Origin: JANQLU01 sp964434955
GTDB taxonomy: Bacteria > Planctomycetota > Planctomycetia > Pirellulales > Pirellulaceae
DNA length: 37,173 nucleotides
Assembly (NCBI GenBank): GCA_964434955.1
Contig: CAYSXI010000028.1
Span: 1 to 37,173, forward strand
Direction: 5' to 3'
The notes beneath the pieces are model-generated. The model searched no databases. It was given only the letters and a program-made list of their open reading frames with translations, and had not been told where the DNA came from. Position numbers and translations under genes: made by a program. Positions 24,153 to 32,304 of the stretch are shown piece by piece. Position 1 is the first letter of the stretch. Each line of letters begins with the position of its first letter.

Positions 24153-25397
24153 ATGCATAAAAAGTTAAAAGAAAAAGTGACCTCGCCAGTAATCACCTTG
24201 GGTGACGACGGTTTGAAGTTGCGTTGGATTGGGTTCGTCGTTGGCCTGGTTTTCCTGGGTGCAGCTGCTGCGATTTCGATGCCTTTGGGAGGCTTCGATC
24301 GCTTTTCGCATGCCTACCTGATGAACTACTGTTACTTTGCCTCAATTGCATTGGGAGCATTGTTCTTTGTCGGGATCTTGCATTTGACGCGAGCTGGATG
24401 GGGCGTGATGCTTCGCCGAATCGCGGAATACCTGGCGATGGGCGTCGTGTTGATGCTGTTCCTTCTCCTGCCGATCATCATTCCTTTGTTGACGAATTAC
24501 GATGGGCTTTACATGTGGAATGCGGATGGCTGGATGGAGAAATCCGCCTTCGAAGGCCATGCTGGAACGGATGCCCACAAAGCACCTTACCTGAACTCAG
24601 GACGATTCGTCTTGTTCAACGCGATTTACTTCGCGATCTGGATTTTCTCAGCCTGGTTCTTCCTGCGAGGTTCGCTCAAGCAGGACCAGTCGGGCGACAA
24701 AAAGATTTCCTTGCGGAACCAGTCGTTTGCAGCACCTTTCATGCTGTTGTTTGCCGTGACCCTTGCGTTTGCATCCTTCGATTGGGAGATGACGTTGGAG
24801 CCCATGTGGTTCAGCACCATGTTCCCGGTTTACTTCTTCGCTGGCGCGATGCTTGGTGGACTCGCGATGATCACGCTGATCGCCTTGATGATTCAGCGAA
24901 GTGGTCGGGCGACATCCGAAATCACGATTGAAAACTATCATGACATGGCCAAGCTGATGTTTGCCTTTGTGTTCTTCTGGGGCTACATCGCGTTCAGTCA
25001 GTTCATGTTGATTTGGTACGCCAATATTCCTGAGGAAACGTTCTGGTATCAAATGCGATTTTCACCCGAGTGGGTTGGGATTTCGATTTTGTTACTGTTC
25101 GGCCACCTTTTGATTCCGTTCCTTGGAATCATGGCTCGAACCGTTCGCCGGAGCAAACAGTTCCTGATGTTTGCGGCCGTTTATCTTTTGATCATGCACT
25201 GGGTCGATCACTGGTGGATCGTTGCACCCAGTTTGACGAACGGGGAATCGTTGCAATTCCCAATTGTTGAGATCCTGATTGCCATTGGCATGGCAGGATT
25301 GTTCATGAGTTCTTTCTGCTACTGGGCGGGCGACAAGCCGTTGATTCCGGTGAAAGATCCATGGACGCGGGAAGCATTGAATTACGAAAACCCATAA
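24153..25397 (+). CDS. actF: ACIII subunit ActF: second NrfD-like membrane protein
   Basis: A 414-residue polytopic protein of about ten helices, the ActC paralogue found in all ACIII complexes. ActF is thought to form a membrane pair with ActC and may contribute to proton movement. Segments such as GGFDRFSHAYLMNYCYFASI, FDWEMTLEPMWFSTMFPVYF and FAFVFFWGYIAFSQFMLIWY match ActF proteins. It lies 69 bases after actDE and 26 before the small one-helix protein gene. A loop of about 60 residues (about 120-150) between helices carries the acidic segment MEKSAFEGHAGTDA. Confidence 0.92.
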   Translation: MHKKLKEKVTSPVITLGDDGLKLRWIGFVVGLVFLGAAAAISMPLGGFDRFSHAYLMNYCYFASIALGALFFVGILHLTRAGWGVMLRRIAEYLAMGVVLMLFLLLPIIIPLLTNYDGLYMWNADGWMEKSAFEGHAGTDAHKAPYLNSGRFVLFNAIYFAIWIFSAWFFLRGSLKQDQSGDKKISLRNQSFAAPFMLLFAVTLAFASFDWEMTLEPMWFSTMFPVYFFAGAMLGGLAMITLIALMIQRSGRATSEITIENYHDMAKLMFAFVFFWGYIAFSQFMLIWYANIPEETFWYQMRFSPEWVGISILLLFGHLLIPFLGIMARTVRRSKQFLMFAAVYLLIMHWVDHWWIVAPSLTNGESLQFPIVEILIAIGMAGLFMSSFCYWAGDKPLIPVKDPWTREALNYENP

Positions 25398-25422
25398 GAA
25401 ACCGATTCCGTTTGGGGACATC

Positions 25423-25743
25423 ATGTCTGATCACGAATCAAACGAAAATACAAACACACACGATCACCACGACGACAAACCGAGCTACGACGACGTGAAC
25501 ACGCCGGTCGTTCTCATGATTGGATTTGCGTCGATCGTGTTCACGATTCTGACGATTGCTTTGGTCCAGGGCATTTACAACCACTGGAAGACGGCCGTCG
25601 TAGACGAAGTTCGCAATTCCCAGGTCGATGGCCGACGTCAAGCGATGATTGATGCTCAGGTCGAGCAGTTGAACGCCAACGACAAAGGTCGAATTTCGAT
25701 CGATGAAGCGATGGAAAAAACCCTCAAGGATTACAGCAAGTAG
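25423..25743 (+). CDS. Small one-helix protein in the ACIII operon (possible ActG/H-like accessory subunit)
   Basis: A 106-residue protein with a His/Asp/Asn-rich N-terminus (HDHHDDKPSYDD), one membrane helix (about 29-50) and a polar helical C-terminus of about 55 residues. There is no enzyme motif. The location between actF and the SCO gene and the single helix suggest an accessory subunit of ACIII, the oxidase, or their supercomplex. ActG and ActH are small subunits in other ACIIIs, but I cannot show homology by eye. The C-terminal part (RISIDEAMEKTLKDYSK) resembles tails of small oxidase-associated proteins only in general character. Confidence 0.75.
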   Translation: MSDHESNENTNTHDHHDDKPSYDDVNTPVVLMIGFASIVFTILTIALVQGIYNHWKTAVVDEVRNSQVDGRRQAMIDAQVEQLNANDKGRISIDEAMEKTLKDYSK

Positions 25744-25819
25744 TTGTTGGAAACGGAATTCGTTCATTCACACGGAATACCGTTAGTCCGCGAATTCGAA
25801 CGCGGGTCAAATTAATGAG

Positions 25820-26902
25820 ATGAAAATGAACAATCAAAAAGCAAATCGAATCTCGCGACGGGCGCTTCAGGCGTTTGCGTTTTTGGTTTGCGCATGTTTG
25901 CTTTCGTCGACGGCTGTGGCGCAATACAAAAACGAAGTTCCTGAAGCCGGGAAAGAACTGGAAGTTCGCGAAGCCGAATGCATTGGAAAGTTCATTCCCG
26001 ATGACATTACTTTTTACGACGAATACAACAACGTCACGACCTTGGGCGATTTCCTGAACAATGGCCGCCCAATCATGTTGTCTTTTAACTACTCCAATTG
26101 CCCCAAGCTTTGCAGCACGCAGTTGAGCAATATGGTGTACTCGCTGAAGGACATGAACCTCGTGCCGGGACGCGACTTTGAAATCGTGTCGATCAGCATT
26201 GATCCAACGGAACAGTCAAAACGTGCATTCGATACCAAGGAAAAGTATGTGACGCTTTACGGTCGTCCAGAAACTTCCAACGGTTGGCACTTCTTGACCG
26301 GCAAACAGGCGAATATTCGTAAACAGGCCGATTCGGTCGGCGTGTCTTACCGATACATTCCCGAGTCGCGATCGTTTTCTCATTCGGCCGTTTTCATCAT
26401 GATCTCGCCGAAGGGAAAAATTGTTCGCTACATCTACGGCTTGGAAGTCGAGCCAAAGGTCTTGGAACTGGCATTAACCGAAGCAGGTGAAGGCAAGATT
26501 GGTTCGCCAATCAACAAGGGCTTCTTGCTAACGGGCTGCTTTGTCTACGACCAGTTTACAGGCCAGTACACCATGCAATGGATGGGATTGATGCGAATCG
26601 CGGGTGCGTTGACTGCGTACGGCGTTTTCATCTGGTTGGTCCCGGCCTGGCTTCGATGGATCGCGCTTTATGCGACAGGGATCCTCGGCTGGCTTGGCTT
26701 TGCCTTGCTCTATTTGTTATCCGGTGACTTTTTCATGTTCGTCATGGTCAGCTTTGTGGGCACGCCGTTCTTTGTGTTCGCAACCGTTGTATTAGCCATG
26801 AAGATCAAAAACGATAAAACTCAGAAACTCAACATTGATCAGCCCGAAGATTCAATGGCGGGCAAACTCAATTTGGCAACAAGCGGTGAACGAGATGCGT
26901 AA
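25820..26902 (+). CDS. SCO1/SenC-family copper chaperone with C-terminal membrane helices
   Basis: A 360-residue protein. It begins with a signal peptide (ALQAFAFLVCACLLSSTAVA, cleavage near residue 34), then a thioredoxin-like SCO domain (about 45-235). The copper ligands are present: CPKLC (Cys94, Cys98) and His188 (FSHSAV). SCO proteins deliver copper to the CuA site of subunit II, which is encoded next. Typical SCO proteins end near residue 220; here about 75 further residues form two or three membrane helices (about 255-330), followed by a polar tail. The end overlaps the coxB start by eight bases (ATGCGTAA), implying coupled translation. The start may be ATG 25820 or 25826. Confidence 0.9.
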   Translation: MKMNNQKANRISRRALQAFAFLVCACLLSSTAVAQYKNEVPEAGKELEVREAECIGKFIPDDITFYDEYNNVTTLGDFLNNGRPIMLSFNYSNCPKLCSTQLSNMVYSLKDMNLVPGRDFEIVSISIDPTEQSKRAFDTKEKYVTLYGRPETSNGWHFLTGKQANIRKQADSVGVSYRYIPESRSFSHSAVFIMISPKGKIVRYIYGLEVEPKVLELALTEAGEGKIGSPINKGFLLTGCFVYDQFTGQYTMQWMGLMRIAGALTAYGVFIWLVPAWLRWIALYATGILGWLGFALLYLLSGDFFMFVMVSFVGTPFFVFATVVLAMKIKNDKTQKLNIDQPEDSMAGKLNLATSGERDA

Positions 26903-28145
26903 ACCCATTTTTCTTGTATTCATGATGCTTTTCCTGGTTGCGTCGGTTGGCGTTGCCCAGGATTCGAAATCGGGTTCCGGCGATTCAAAAAAGTCGACGA
27001 CGGAAGCTCCGAAAACGGCCGGCGATCAGGACAAGAAATCCGATACCGGAAAAAGCGAAACCAAGTCGCAGGAAGACAAGAAGTCCGATGATGCAAAATC
27101 GGGCGCGGCGAAATCCGATGAGAAGAAAGAAACCGGCGACAAGAAATCGGACGGCAAGGCCGCAGTGGTTTCCAAAGACGGTTACGAATATCAAGACGGC
27201 GATTATCGACCGGGTGACTATTGGTTCCCGGAAAAGGCATCGACCTTTGCTGGTGAAGTGGACTGGTTGTTTTACTTTATCTTCTGGGTCTGCGTGTTTT
27301 TCTTCGTCATCATCATTGGCGTGATGATTGGCTTTGTGGTCAAGTTCCGAAAACGGCCCGGTCACGAGGCGCCGATTCCCAGTCCTTCACATAATACGAC
27401 CCTGGAGATTCTTTGGTCGGTTCTTCCAAGTTTCCTGCTGGTGTTCATGTTTGTCGCGGGAACTTCCGGATACTTCAAGCAGCGGATTCCACCCGATGAC
27501 GCTTACGAAATTTATGTCGAAGCCAGCCAGTTTTCCTGGGCCTTCGAAACGGAAGAGGGTGACATCACCCAGGATCTCCACTTGGTGGTCAATCAACCGT
27601 TCCGATTGAAGATGCAGTCGAAAGACGTTTTGCACAGCATGTTCGTCCCCGCATTCCGCCAAAAGATGGACGTGGTCCCGGGACGATTTGCTGAGTTCTG
27701 GGTGACACCGACAAAAGAGGGTACCTTCCGACTTTATTGCACGGAGTACTGCGGTGATGGCCACTCCTTGATGGCACGGACCGTTCACGTTCACAAGGAT
27801 TGGAAGACTTTCCGTGAGAATGTCTTGTGGGATCCTGATACAAAAACTCCCGAGGAGAATGGAGAGCGCTTGTACAAGATCAACTGCGCCGGTTGTCACA
27901 CAATTGACGGCTCGGCCAAAACGGGTCCAAGCTTCCTCGGGCTTTGGGGCAGGGAGGAGTCGATGATTGATGGCTCGACCAAGCTTGTCGACGAGCAATA
28001 TGTCATCGATTCGATTTGGGAGCCGCAGAAAGACGTGGTCGCTGGATACGGTCCTCGTTCGCAGATGGCGTCTTTCAAAGGAAAGATCAGCGAAAAGGAA
28101 ATCAACTACATCATTGAGTATTTGAAAACATTGAAAGAAGAATAG
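26895..28145 (+). CDS. coxB: Cytochrome c oxidase subunit II with CuA and fused cytochrome c (caa3 type)
   Basis: A 416-residue subunit. It has a signal peptide (to about residue 22) and a Lys/Asp/Ser low-complexity linker (23-91, three copies of DKKSD). Two membrane helices follow (about 118-145, 160-185), then the cupredoxin domain. CuA ligands are all visible: His247, then CTEYCGDGHSLM with Cys282, Cys286, His290 and Met293. A fused cytochrome c follows with CAGCH (Cys331, Cys334, His335) and Met391. This is the caa3 layout in which electrons arrive directly at a covalent haem. The ATG at 26895 is chosen because it starts the signal peptide and overlaps the SCO stop; the frame is open further upstream. 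Confidence 0.95.
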   Translation: MRKPIFLVFMMLFLVASVGVAQDSKSGSGDSKKSTTEAPKTAGDQDKKSDTGKSETKSQEDKKSDDAKSGAAKSDEKKETGDKKSDGKAAVVSKDGYEYQDGDYRPGDYWFPEKASTFAGEVDWLFYFIFWVCVFFFVIIIGVMIGFVVKFRKRPGHEAPIPSPSHNTTLEILWSVLPSFLLVFMFVAGTSGYFKQRIPPDDAYEIYVEASQFSWAFETEEGDITQDLHLVVNQPFRLKMQSKDVLHSMFVPAFRQKMDVVPGRFAEFWVTPTKEGTFRLYCTEYCGDGHSLMARTVHVHKDWKTFRENVLWDPDTKTPEENGERLYKINCAGCHTIDGSAKTGPSFLGLWGREESMIDGSTKLVDEQYVIDSIWEPQKDVVAGYGPRSQMASFKGKISEKEINYIIEYLKTLKEE

Positions 28146-28201
28146 TCGGTGTTGTTCGGCAATTTGGATTCAATGCAGAAGAAATAAAAAGGCAAAAGAA
28201 A

Positions 28202-29905
28202 ATGGGAACGAACGCAGCATCTCGAAAAGAATTGTTTGGGCACGCCGCCGACAACAATTACTTGAACGCTTCGTCGGGCATATCTTCCTGGCTATTCACG
28301 TTGGATCACAAGCGGATCGGCGTCATGTATCTGGTCGGCGTTACCGCCGCACTTTTCCTGGCCGGGATTTTCGCGCTGGTTTTGCGAAGCGAACTTTTCA
28401 CCCAGGACAAAATGTTCCTGACGGAATCGCAATATAACCAGATGTTCACGCTTCACGGCGCCATCATGGTTTTCGCATTCATCATTCCCAGTATTCCCGC
28501 GGCGCTTGGGAACTTTGTGTTGCCAATGATGTTGGGCGTTAAAGACGTTGCCTTTCCGCGATTGAATCTTTCGAGTTTTTATCTCTGGGCCATTGGAACG
28601 GCGTTCCTGCTGTTAGCGTTAACGACGAACGGGCTCGATACTGGCTGGACGTTTTATACTCCCTACAGTTTGAACACGAATACCGGAGTGATCTTTGCGA
28701 CGCTCGGTGCCTTCGTGCTGGGCTTCAGTTCGATCTTTACCGGATTGAACTTCCTGGTCACGGTCAACACGATGCGACCAGCCAGCATGGGTTGGTTCCG
28801 AATGCCCTTGTTCATCTGGGGCCTCTACGCGACGTCGATCATTCAGATTCTGGCCACGCCTGTTTTGGGAATCACCCTTTTGCTTTTGATCGCCGAACGC
28901 GTTATGCAAATTGGTATCTTCAATCCGGCATACGGTGGTGACCCGGTTTTGTTCCAGCACTTTTTCTGGTTCTACTCACATCCCGCGGTTTACATCATGA
29001 TTCTGCCGGGAATGGGTGTGATCAGCGAGTTGATCTCGGTTCACAGTCGCAAGAAAGTATTCGGTTACTCATTTATCGCTTTCTCCAGTGTGGCAATCGC
29101 GCTGTTGGGCTTCCTGGTTTGGGGTCACCACATGTTTACCAGTGGGCAGTCCCAGTTGGTAACCGTGATCTTCAGTGCGATCACCTTTACGGTTGCCGTC
29201 CCTTCGGCGGTGAAAGTGTTTAACTGGTTGGCGACGATGTACAAAGGTTGCATCTCGTTGACGACTCCAATGTGCTACGCACTTTCCTTTATCTTCCTGT
29301 TTGGAATCGGTGGATTGACCGGCTTGTTCCTCGGAACGCTGAGTGTCGATATTCACCTTCACGATACTTATTTCGTTGTTGCTCACTTCCACTTTGTGAT
29401 GGTGGGTGGAACGCTTACGGCTTTGCTGGGTGGCTTGTTCCACTGGTGGCCCAAGATGTTTGGTCGGATGTACAACGAAACGTTGGGGCGAATCGGTTGC
29501 TTCCTGGTCTTTGCCGGGTTTAACCTGACCTTCTTCCCGCAATTTGTGATGGGGGCACGTGGTATGCCACGGCGATACGCTCGCTACGACCCCGAATTCC
29601 TCGAGTTCCACCAATGGTCGACCTTTGGAGCTTTCGTTCTGGGAATCGGGATCCTGATTGCCTTTGCGACTCTGACTTACGCGGCCTTCAAAGGGCGAAA
29701 GTGTGGTGGAAACCCATGGGGTGCTTCTTCACTTGAGTGGCAGTCGAGTTCACCTCCCGATCATCACAACTTTGCTCACGATGTGATCATGACCGATCCT
29801 TACGATTTTGGATCGCAAGTTTTGGATGAAGAGCTGGATACCTTTGTTCATAAAGATTTCGAGGAGCCGGTTGAGAAACCCGTTCCCGAACCACAACATT
29901 CGTAA
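28202..29905 (+). CDS. coxA: Cytochrome c oxidase subunit I, A2 type
   Basis: A 567-residue haem-copper oxidase catalytic subunit with twelve helices. Low-spin haem ligands are the His in FTLHGAIMVF and the second His of HFHFVM. CuB ligands are His260 in YSHPAVY, with crosslinking Tyr264, and the pair in GHHMF. HDTYFVVAHFH carries the high-spin haem ligand. SAVKVFNW holds the K-channel lysine. The residue before the Val-Tyr is Ala262, not the Glu of A1 oxidases, and the YS motif (Tyr258-Ser259) replaces it, which defines the A2 group found with caa3 enzymes. The C-terminal tail (about 510-567) is hydrophilic and acidic. Confidence 0.96.
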   Translation: MGTNAASRKELFGHAADNNYLNASSGISSWLFTLDHKRIGVMYLVGVTAALFLAGIFALVLRSELFTQDKMFLTESQYNQMFTLHGAIMVFAFIIPSIPAALGNFVLPMMLGVKDVAFPRLNLSSFYLWAIGTAFLLLALTTNGLDTGWTFYTPYSLNTNTGVIFATLGAFVLGFSSIFTGLNFLVTVNTMRPASMGWFRMPLFIWGLYATSIIQILATPVLGITLLLLIAERVMQIGIFNPAYGGDPVLFQHFFWFYSHPAVYIMILPGMGVISELISVHSRKKVFGYSFIAFSSVAIALLGFLVWGHHMFTSGQSQLVTVIFSAITFTVAVPSAVKVFNWLATMYKGCISLTTPMCYALSFIFLFGIGGLTGLFLGTLSVDIHLHDTYFVVAHFHFVMVGGTLTALLGGLFHWWPKMFGRMYNETLGRIGCFLVFAGFNLTFFPQFVMGARGMPRRYARYDPEFLEFHQWSTFGAFVLGIGILIAFATLTYAAFKGRKCGGNPWGASSLEWQSSSPPDHHNFAHDVIMTDPYDFGSQVLDEELDTFVHKDFEEPVEKPVPEPQHS

Positions 29906-29948
29906 TTGAAGCGGCCGGATTTACCGCATTTACAGATAGAAAAATACG

Positions 29949-31187
29949 ATGGCACACGACAATCACGATCATGGTCCCTGGATTGCTCACCACTTTGACA
30001 ATCCTCGGCAACAATTTGACGCGGGCAAGCTAGGGATCTGGGTTTTCCTGGTGACGGAGGTCCTGTTCTTTAGCGGGCTGTTCTGCGCGTACGTTTTGTA
30101 CCGCGCTTCTCAGCCGGAGATATTCGTCGAGGCGTCGACGCATCTCGACAAAGTGCTTGGTGGTCTCAACACGATCGTGTTGCTGTTCAGTAGTCTGACC
30201 ATGGCGATTGCCGTTCGCGCGGCTCAGCTCAATCAGAACAAGACTTTGATCTTGAACTTGATGATCACCATGGTTTGTGCGGCCATGTTTTTGGGCGTCA
30301 AAGCGGTTGAGTACAGTCACAAATGGGACGAAGGTATCTTGACTCGTGGCTATTACAACTTTCATCATCACGAAACTGAGGGCATTTCGAAGTATCTTTG
30401 GATGCTCAGTATTCCTCCCGGGATCCTGTTGATCGGATTTGCCGCGGCGGCTGGTTTGTTCAAAGCCACCAACGATGCCAAGAAGGCCTACTTCTTCTTC
30501 GGTTTGACTTTGATGATGGGCGGATACTTTCTTGGTGCCATCGCCGGGAAGGTTTACATGGACATCAAACCCAAACCTGCGGCACACGCTGGCGATCATG
30601 CCCACGACGACGAGCATGGAGACGAGCACGGCGACGGGGATCATGATGATGGCAAACACGATGATGAGAAGCATGGGGACGGCAAGTCGCAAGCGTCGTG
30701 GAAGATTGGTGACAAAGAGATAACCAACGCTGTTTTCCAGGAAGATTCGAAGAAGCAAGACGACGGGAAGTCGGACGACAAGAAAGCGGAATCGAAGAAG
30801 TCGGAAAACGATCAGGACGAGAAAGCGAAAACGGGCGACAAATCGCCTGAGAAGAACAAAGGCTCTGGCGAGGACGAAAAGAAGTCCGATGACAAAATGG
30901 AGGCGGGCGACGAGAGTGCCGTTGCCGCGTCGACCGAAGATCCTTTGCTTGATAGCGAACGAAAGCGTCGAGTTGGAATCTTCTTCAGCATTTACTACTG
31001 CATGACCGGGCTGCACGCGATTCACGTCATCGCGGGCATGATCGCTTTGTCTTGGCTACTATGGCGAGCGATCCACGGGCATTTCCGTTCGGATTACTTC
31101 GGACCAGTCGACTACGTCGGGCTCTACTGGCACTTGGTCGACTTGATTTGGATTTACCTGTTCCCCTTGTTGTACTTGATTAATTAG
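29949..31187 (+). CDS. coxC: Cytochrome c oxidase subunit III with inserted helices and a charged loop
   Basis: A 412-residue subunit III. It has a His-rich N-terminus (MAHDNHDHGPWIAHH) and core helices 1-3 (about 28-51, 72-92, 99-121, ending in KAVEY). It ends with GIFFSIYYCMTGLHAIHVIA and YWHLVDLIWIYLFPLLYL, the canonical final two helices. Between helix 3 and the final pair it has two additional helices (about 150-171 and 180-204) and a His/Asp/Lys/Glu low-complexity stretch (about 205-338), roughly doubling the usual length of about 200. By helix count the charged loop faces the periplasm. Subunit III stabilises the oxidase and proton uptake. It lies 44 bases after coxA. Confidence 0.93.
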   Translation: MAHDNHDHGPWIAHHFDNPRQQFDAGKLGIWVFLVTEVLFFSGLFCAYVLYRASQPEIFVEASTHLDKVLGGLNTIVLLFSSLTMAIAVRAAQLNQNKTLILNLMITMVCAAMFLGVKAVEYSHKWDEGILTRGYYNFHHHETEGISKYLWMLSIPPGILLIGFAAAAGLFKATNDAKKAYFFFGLTLMMGGYFLGAIAGKVYMDIKPKPAAHAGDHAHDDEHGDEHGDGDHDDGKHDDEKHGDGKSQASWKIGDKEITNAVFQEDSKKQDDGKSDDKKAESKKSENDQDEKAKTGDKSPEKNKGSGEDEKKSDDKMEAGDESAVAASTEDPLLDSERKRRVGIFFSIYYCMTGLHAIHVIAGMIALSWLLWRAIHGHFRSDYFGPVDYVGLYWHLVDLIWIYLFPLLYLIN

Positions 31188-31251
31188 TTTGATCCTGGAT
31201 CCGATCCCGGTAATATCAAATAGACCGTTTTATAGAAAACGAATCGATATC

Positions 31252-31629
31252 ATGGCTCATAACAATCACGAAGATCACGCTTCTTTTGCTCACCCGGCAC
31301 CGATGAAGATGTTGCTGGCTGTGTTTTTCTCGCTGGTTGGATTGACCATCCTCACGGTGGTCGCGAACGATTGGCCGCTGGGCAAGTTTGATATTATCGT
31401 CGCGATGATCATCGCAACGGTCAAAGCAACGTTGGTGGGTCTGTTCTTCATGCATATGTTTTGGGACAAGGCTTTCAACGTGATCTCATTCATGTCATCC
31501 GTGTTGTTTGTGACTTTGTTCATTTGCATGACGCTGATGGATCGGGGCGCCTATCAGGAAAAAGTCGAAGACTTCCCGATTGCTTCGCGGCCCGCTGAAC
31601 CGGTCCAGATCACAACGGAACAGGAGTAG
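31252..31629 (+). CDS. coxD: Cytochrome c oxidase subunit IV (small membrane subunit)
   Basis: A 125-residue protein with three helices (about 18-37, 47-71, 77-98), matching the prokaryotic subunit IV family. IVAMIIATVKATLVGLFFMH is the family's typical second helix. The N-terminus is again His/Asn-rich (MAHNNHEDHASFAHP). The ATG at 31252 is chosen because it matches the start of other family members; an upstream in-frame start at 31189 would add 21 residues without a ribosome site. It ends 25 bases before the next gene. Confidence 0.9.
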   Translation: MAHNNHEDHASFAHPAPMKMLLAVFFSLVGLTILTVVANDWPLGKFDIIVAMIIATVKATLVGLFFMHMFWDKAFNVISFMSSVLFVTLFICMTLMDRGAYQEKVEDFPIASRPAEPVQITTEQE

Positions 31630-31654
31630 TTTCCAATTTGAAAGGGCAGGGGGG

Positions 31655-32254
31655 ATGTTAAAAAACGACCTGGCAACCTTGCCTGAACGGCCTGAGGCCT
31701 ATCGCTCGAAGCTGGTGGTTTACCTGTTCCTGGCTTCATTGGGCATGTTCTTTGCGGCCAGTTTGGCCTCGTACTGCATCATTCGGGCGAACGCGTTTCG
31801 CGATCTCGAGCGCGAGTATCTGCCACTGACCTTGCCAACGAGTTTTTGGGTCAGCACTGCTTTGCTGATCGGTGTCAGTTTTTGTCTTCATCGAGCATGT
31901 TTTCAAGTTCGAAGGGAGCGTCTGCAGCCTTTTCGATTCTGGATTGGGTTGGCGACCGTTTTAGGCGTGGGGTTTTGTTTCCTCCAGTCCTTTGGCATGC
32001 ACTATCTAATGGAAACCCACTTTTCGCGCGCAGATGGTTCGGCAAAATCCTACGGGATTTGTTTTACGCTTGCGTTCCTGCACGCACTGCATGTGATTGG
32101 TGGGCTGGTTTTCCTTCTCGTCATTCTGCACGGTACTTATCGCGAGAAATTCGATCACGAGCGACATTGGGCCGTCGATAACTGTGCCAACTATTGGCAC
32201 TTTCTTGATTTCGTGTGGTTCGCCATGTTGGCGACGTTTCTGATTGCTCGCTAA
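31655..32254 (+). CDS. Second subunit III-like haem-copper oxidase protein
   Basis: A 199-residue, five-helix protein of the cytochrome c oxidase subunit III family. Helices span about 20-45, 60-85, 92-115, 128-156 and 175-198. CFTLAFLHALHVIGGLVFLL and ANYWHFLDFVWFAML match the last two helices of subunit III. This is the compact length normal for bacteria, in contrast to the 412-residue coxC product upstream. Having both in one operon suggests that one is structural and the other regulatory or assembly-related. Start ATG 31655 follows a G-rich ribosome site (GCAGGGGGG). A longer frame from 31580 would overlap coxD and is rejected. Confidence 0.88.
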   Translation: MLKNDLATLPERPEAYRSKLVVYLFLASLGMFFAASLASYCIIRANAFRDLEREYLPLTLPTSFWVSTALLIGVSFCLHRACFQVRRERLQPFRFWIGLATVLGVGFCFLQSFGMHYLMETHFSRADGSAKSYGICFTLAFLHALHVIGGLVFLLVILHGTYREKFDHERHWAVDNCANYWHFLDFVWFAMLATFLIAR

Positions 32255-32304
32255 AATCAGCTTCGTCCGGATTAGATGAACTTGGCGTTTCAGAAGCGTA
32301 ATCG

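Noticed and set aside
26835..26894. Upstream extension of coxB
   Set aside because: It lies within the SCO coding region, and the signal peptide begins at 26895.
26960..27160. DNA repeats in coxB considered as a tandem array
   Set aside because: The DKKSD codons are irregularly spaced, so this is protein-level low complexity and not a true DNA tandem repeat.
30030..31025. 331-codon minus-strand frame opposite coxC
   Set aside because: Shadow of the low-complexity and membrane codons of coxC, which has clear subunit III motifs.
31580..31654. Upstream extension of the second subunit III-like gene
   Set aside because: It overlaps the end of coxD in another frame; the ATG 31655 has a G-rich ribosome site and matches family length.
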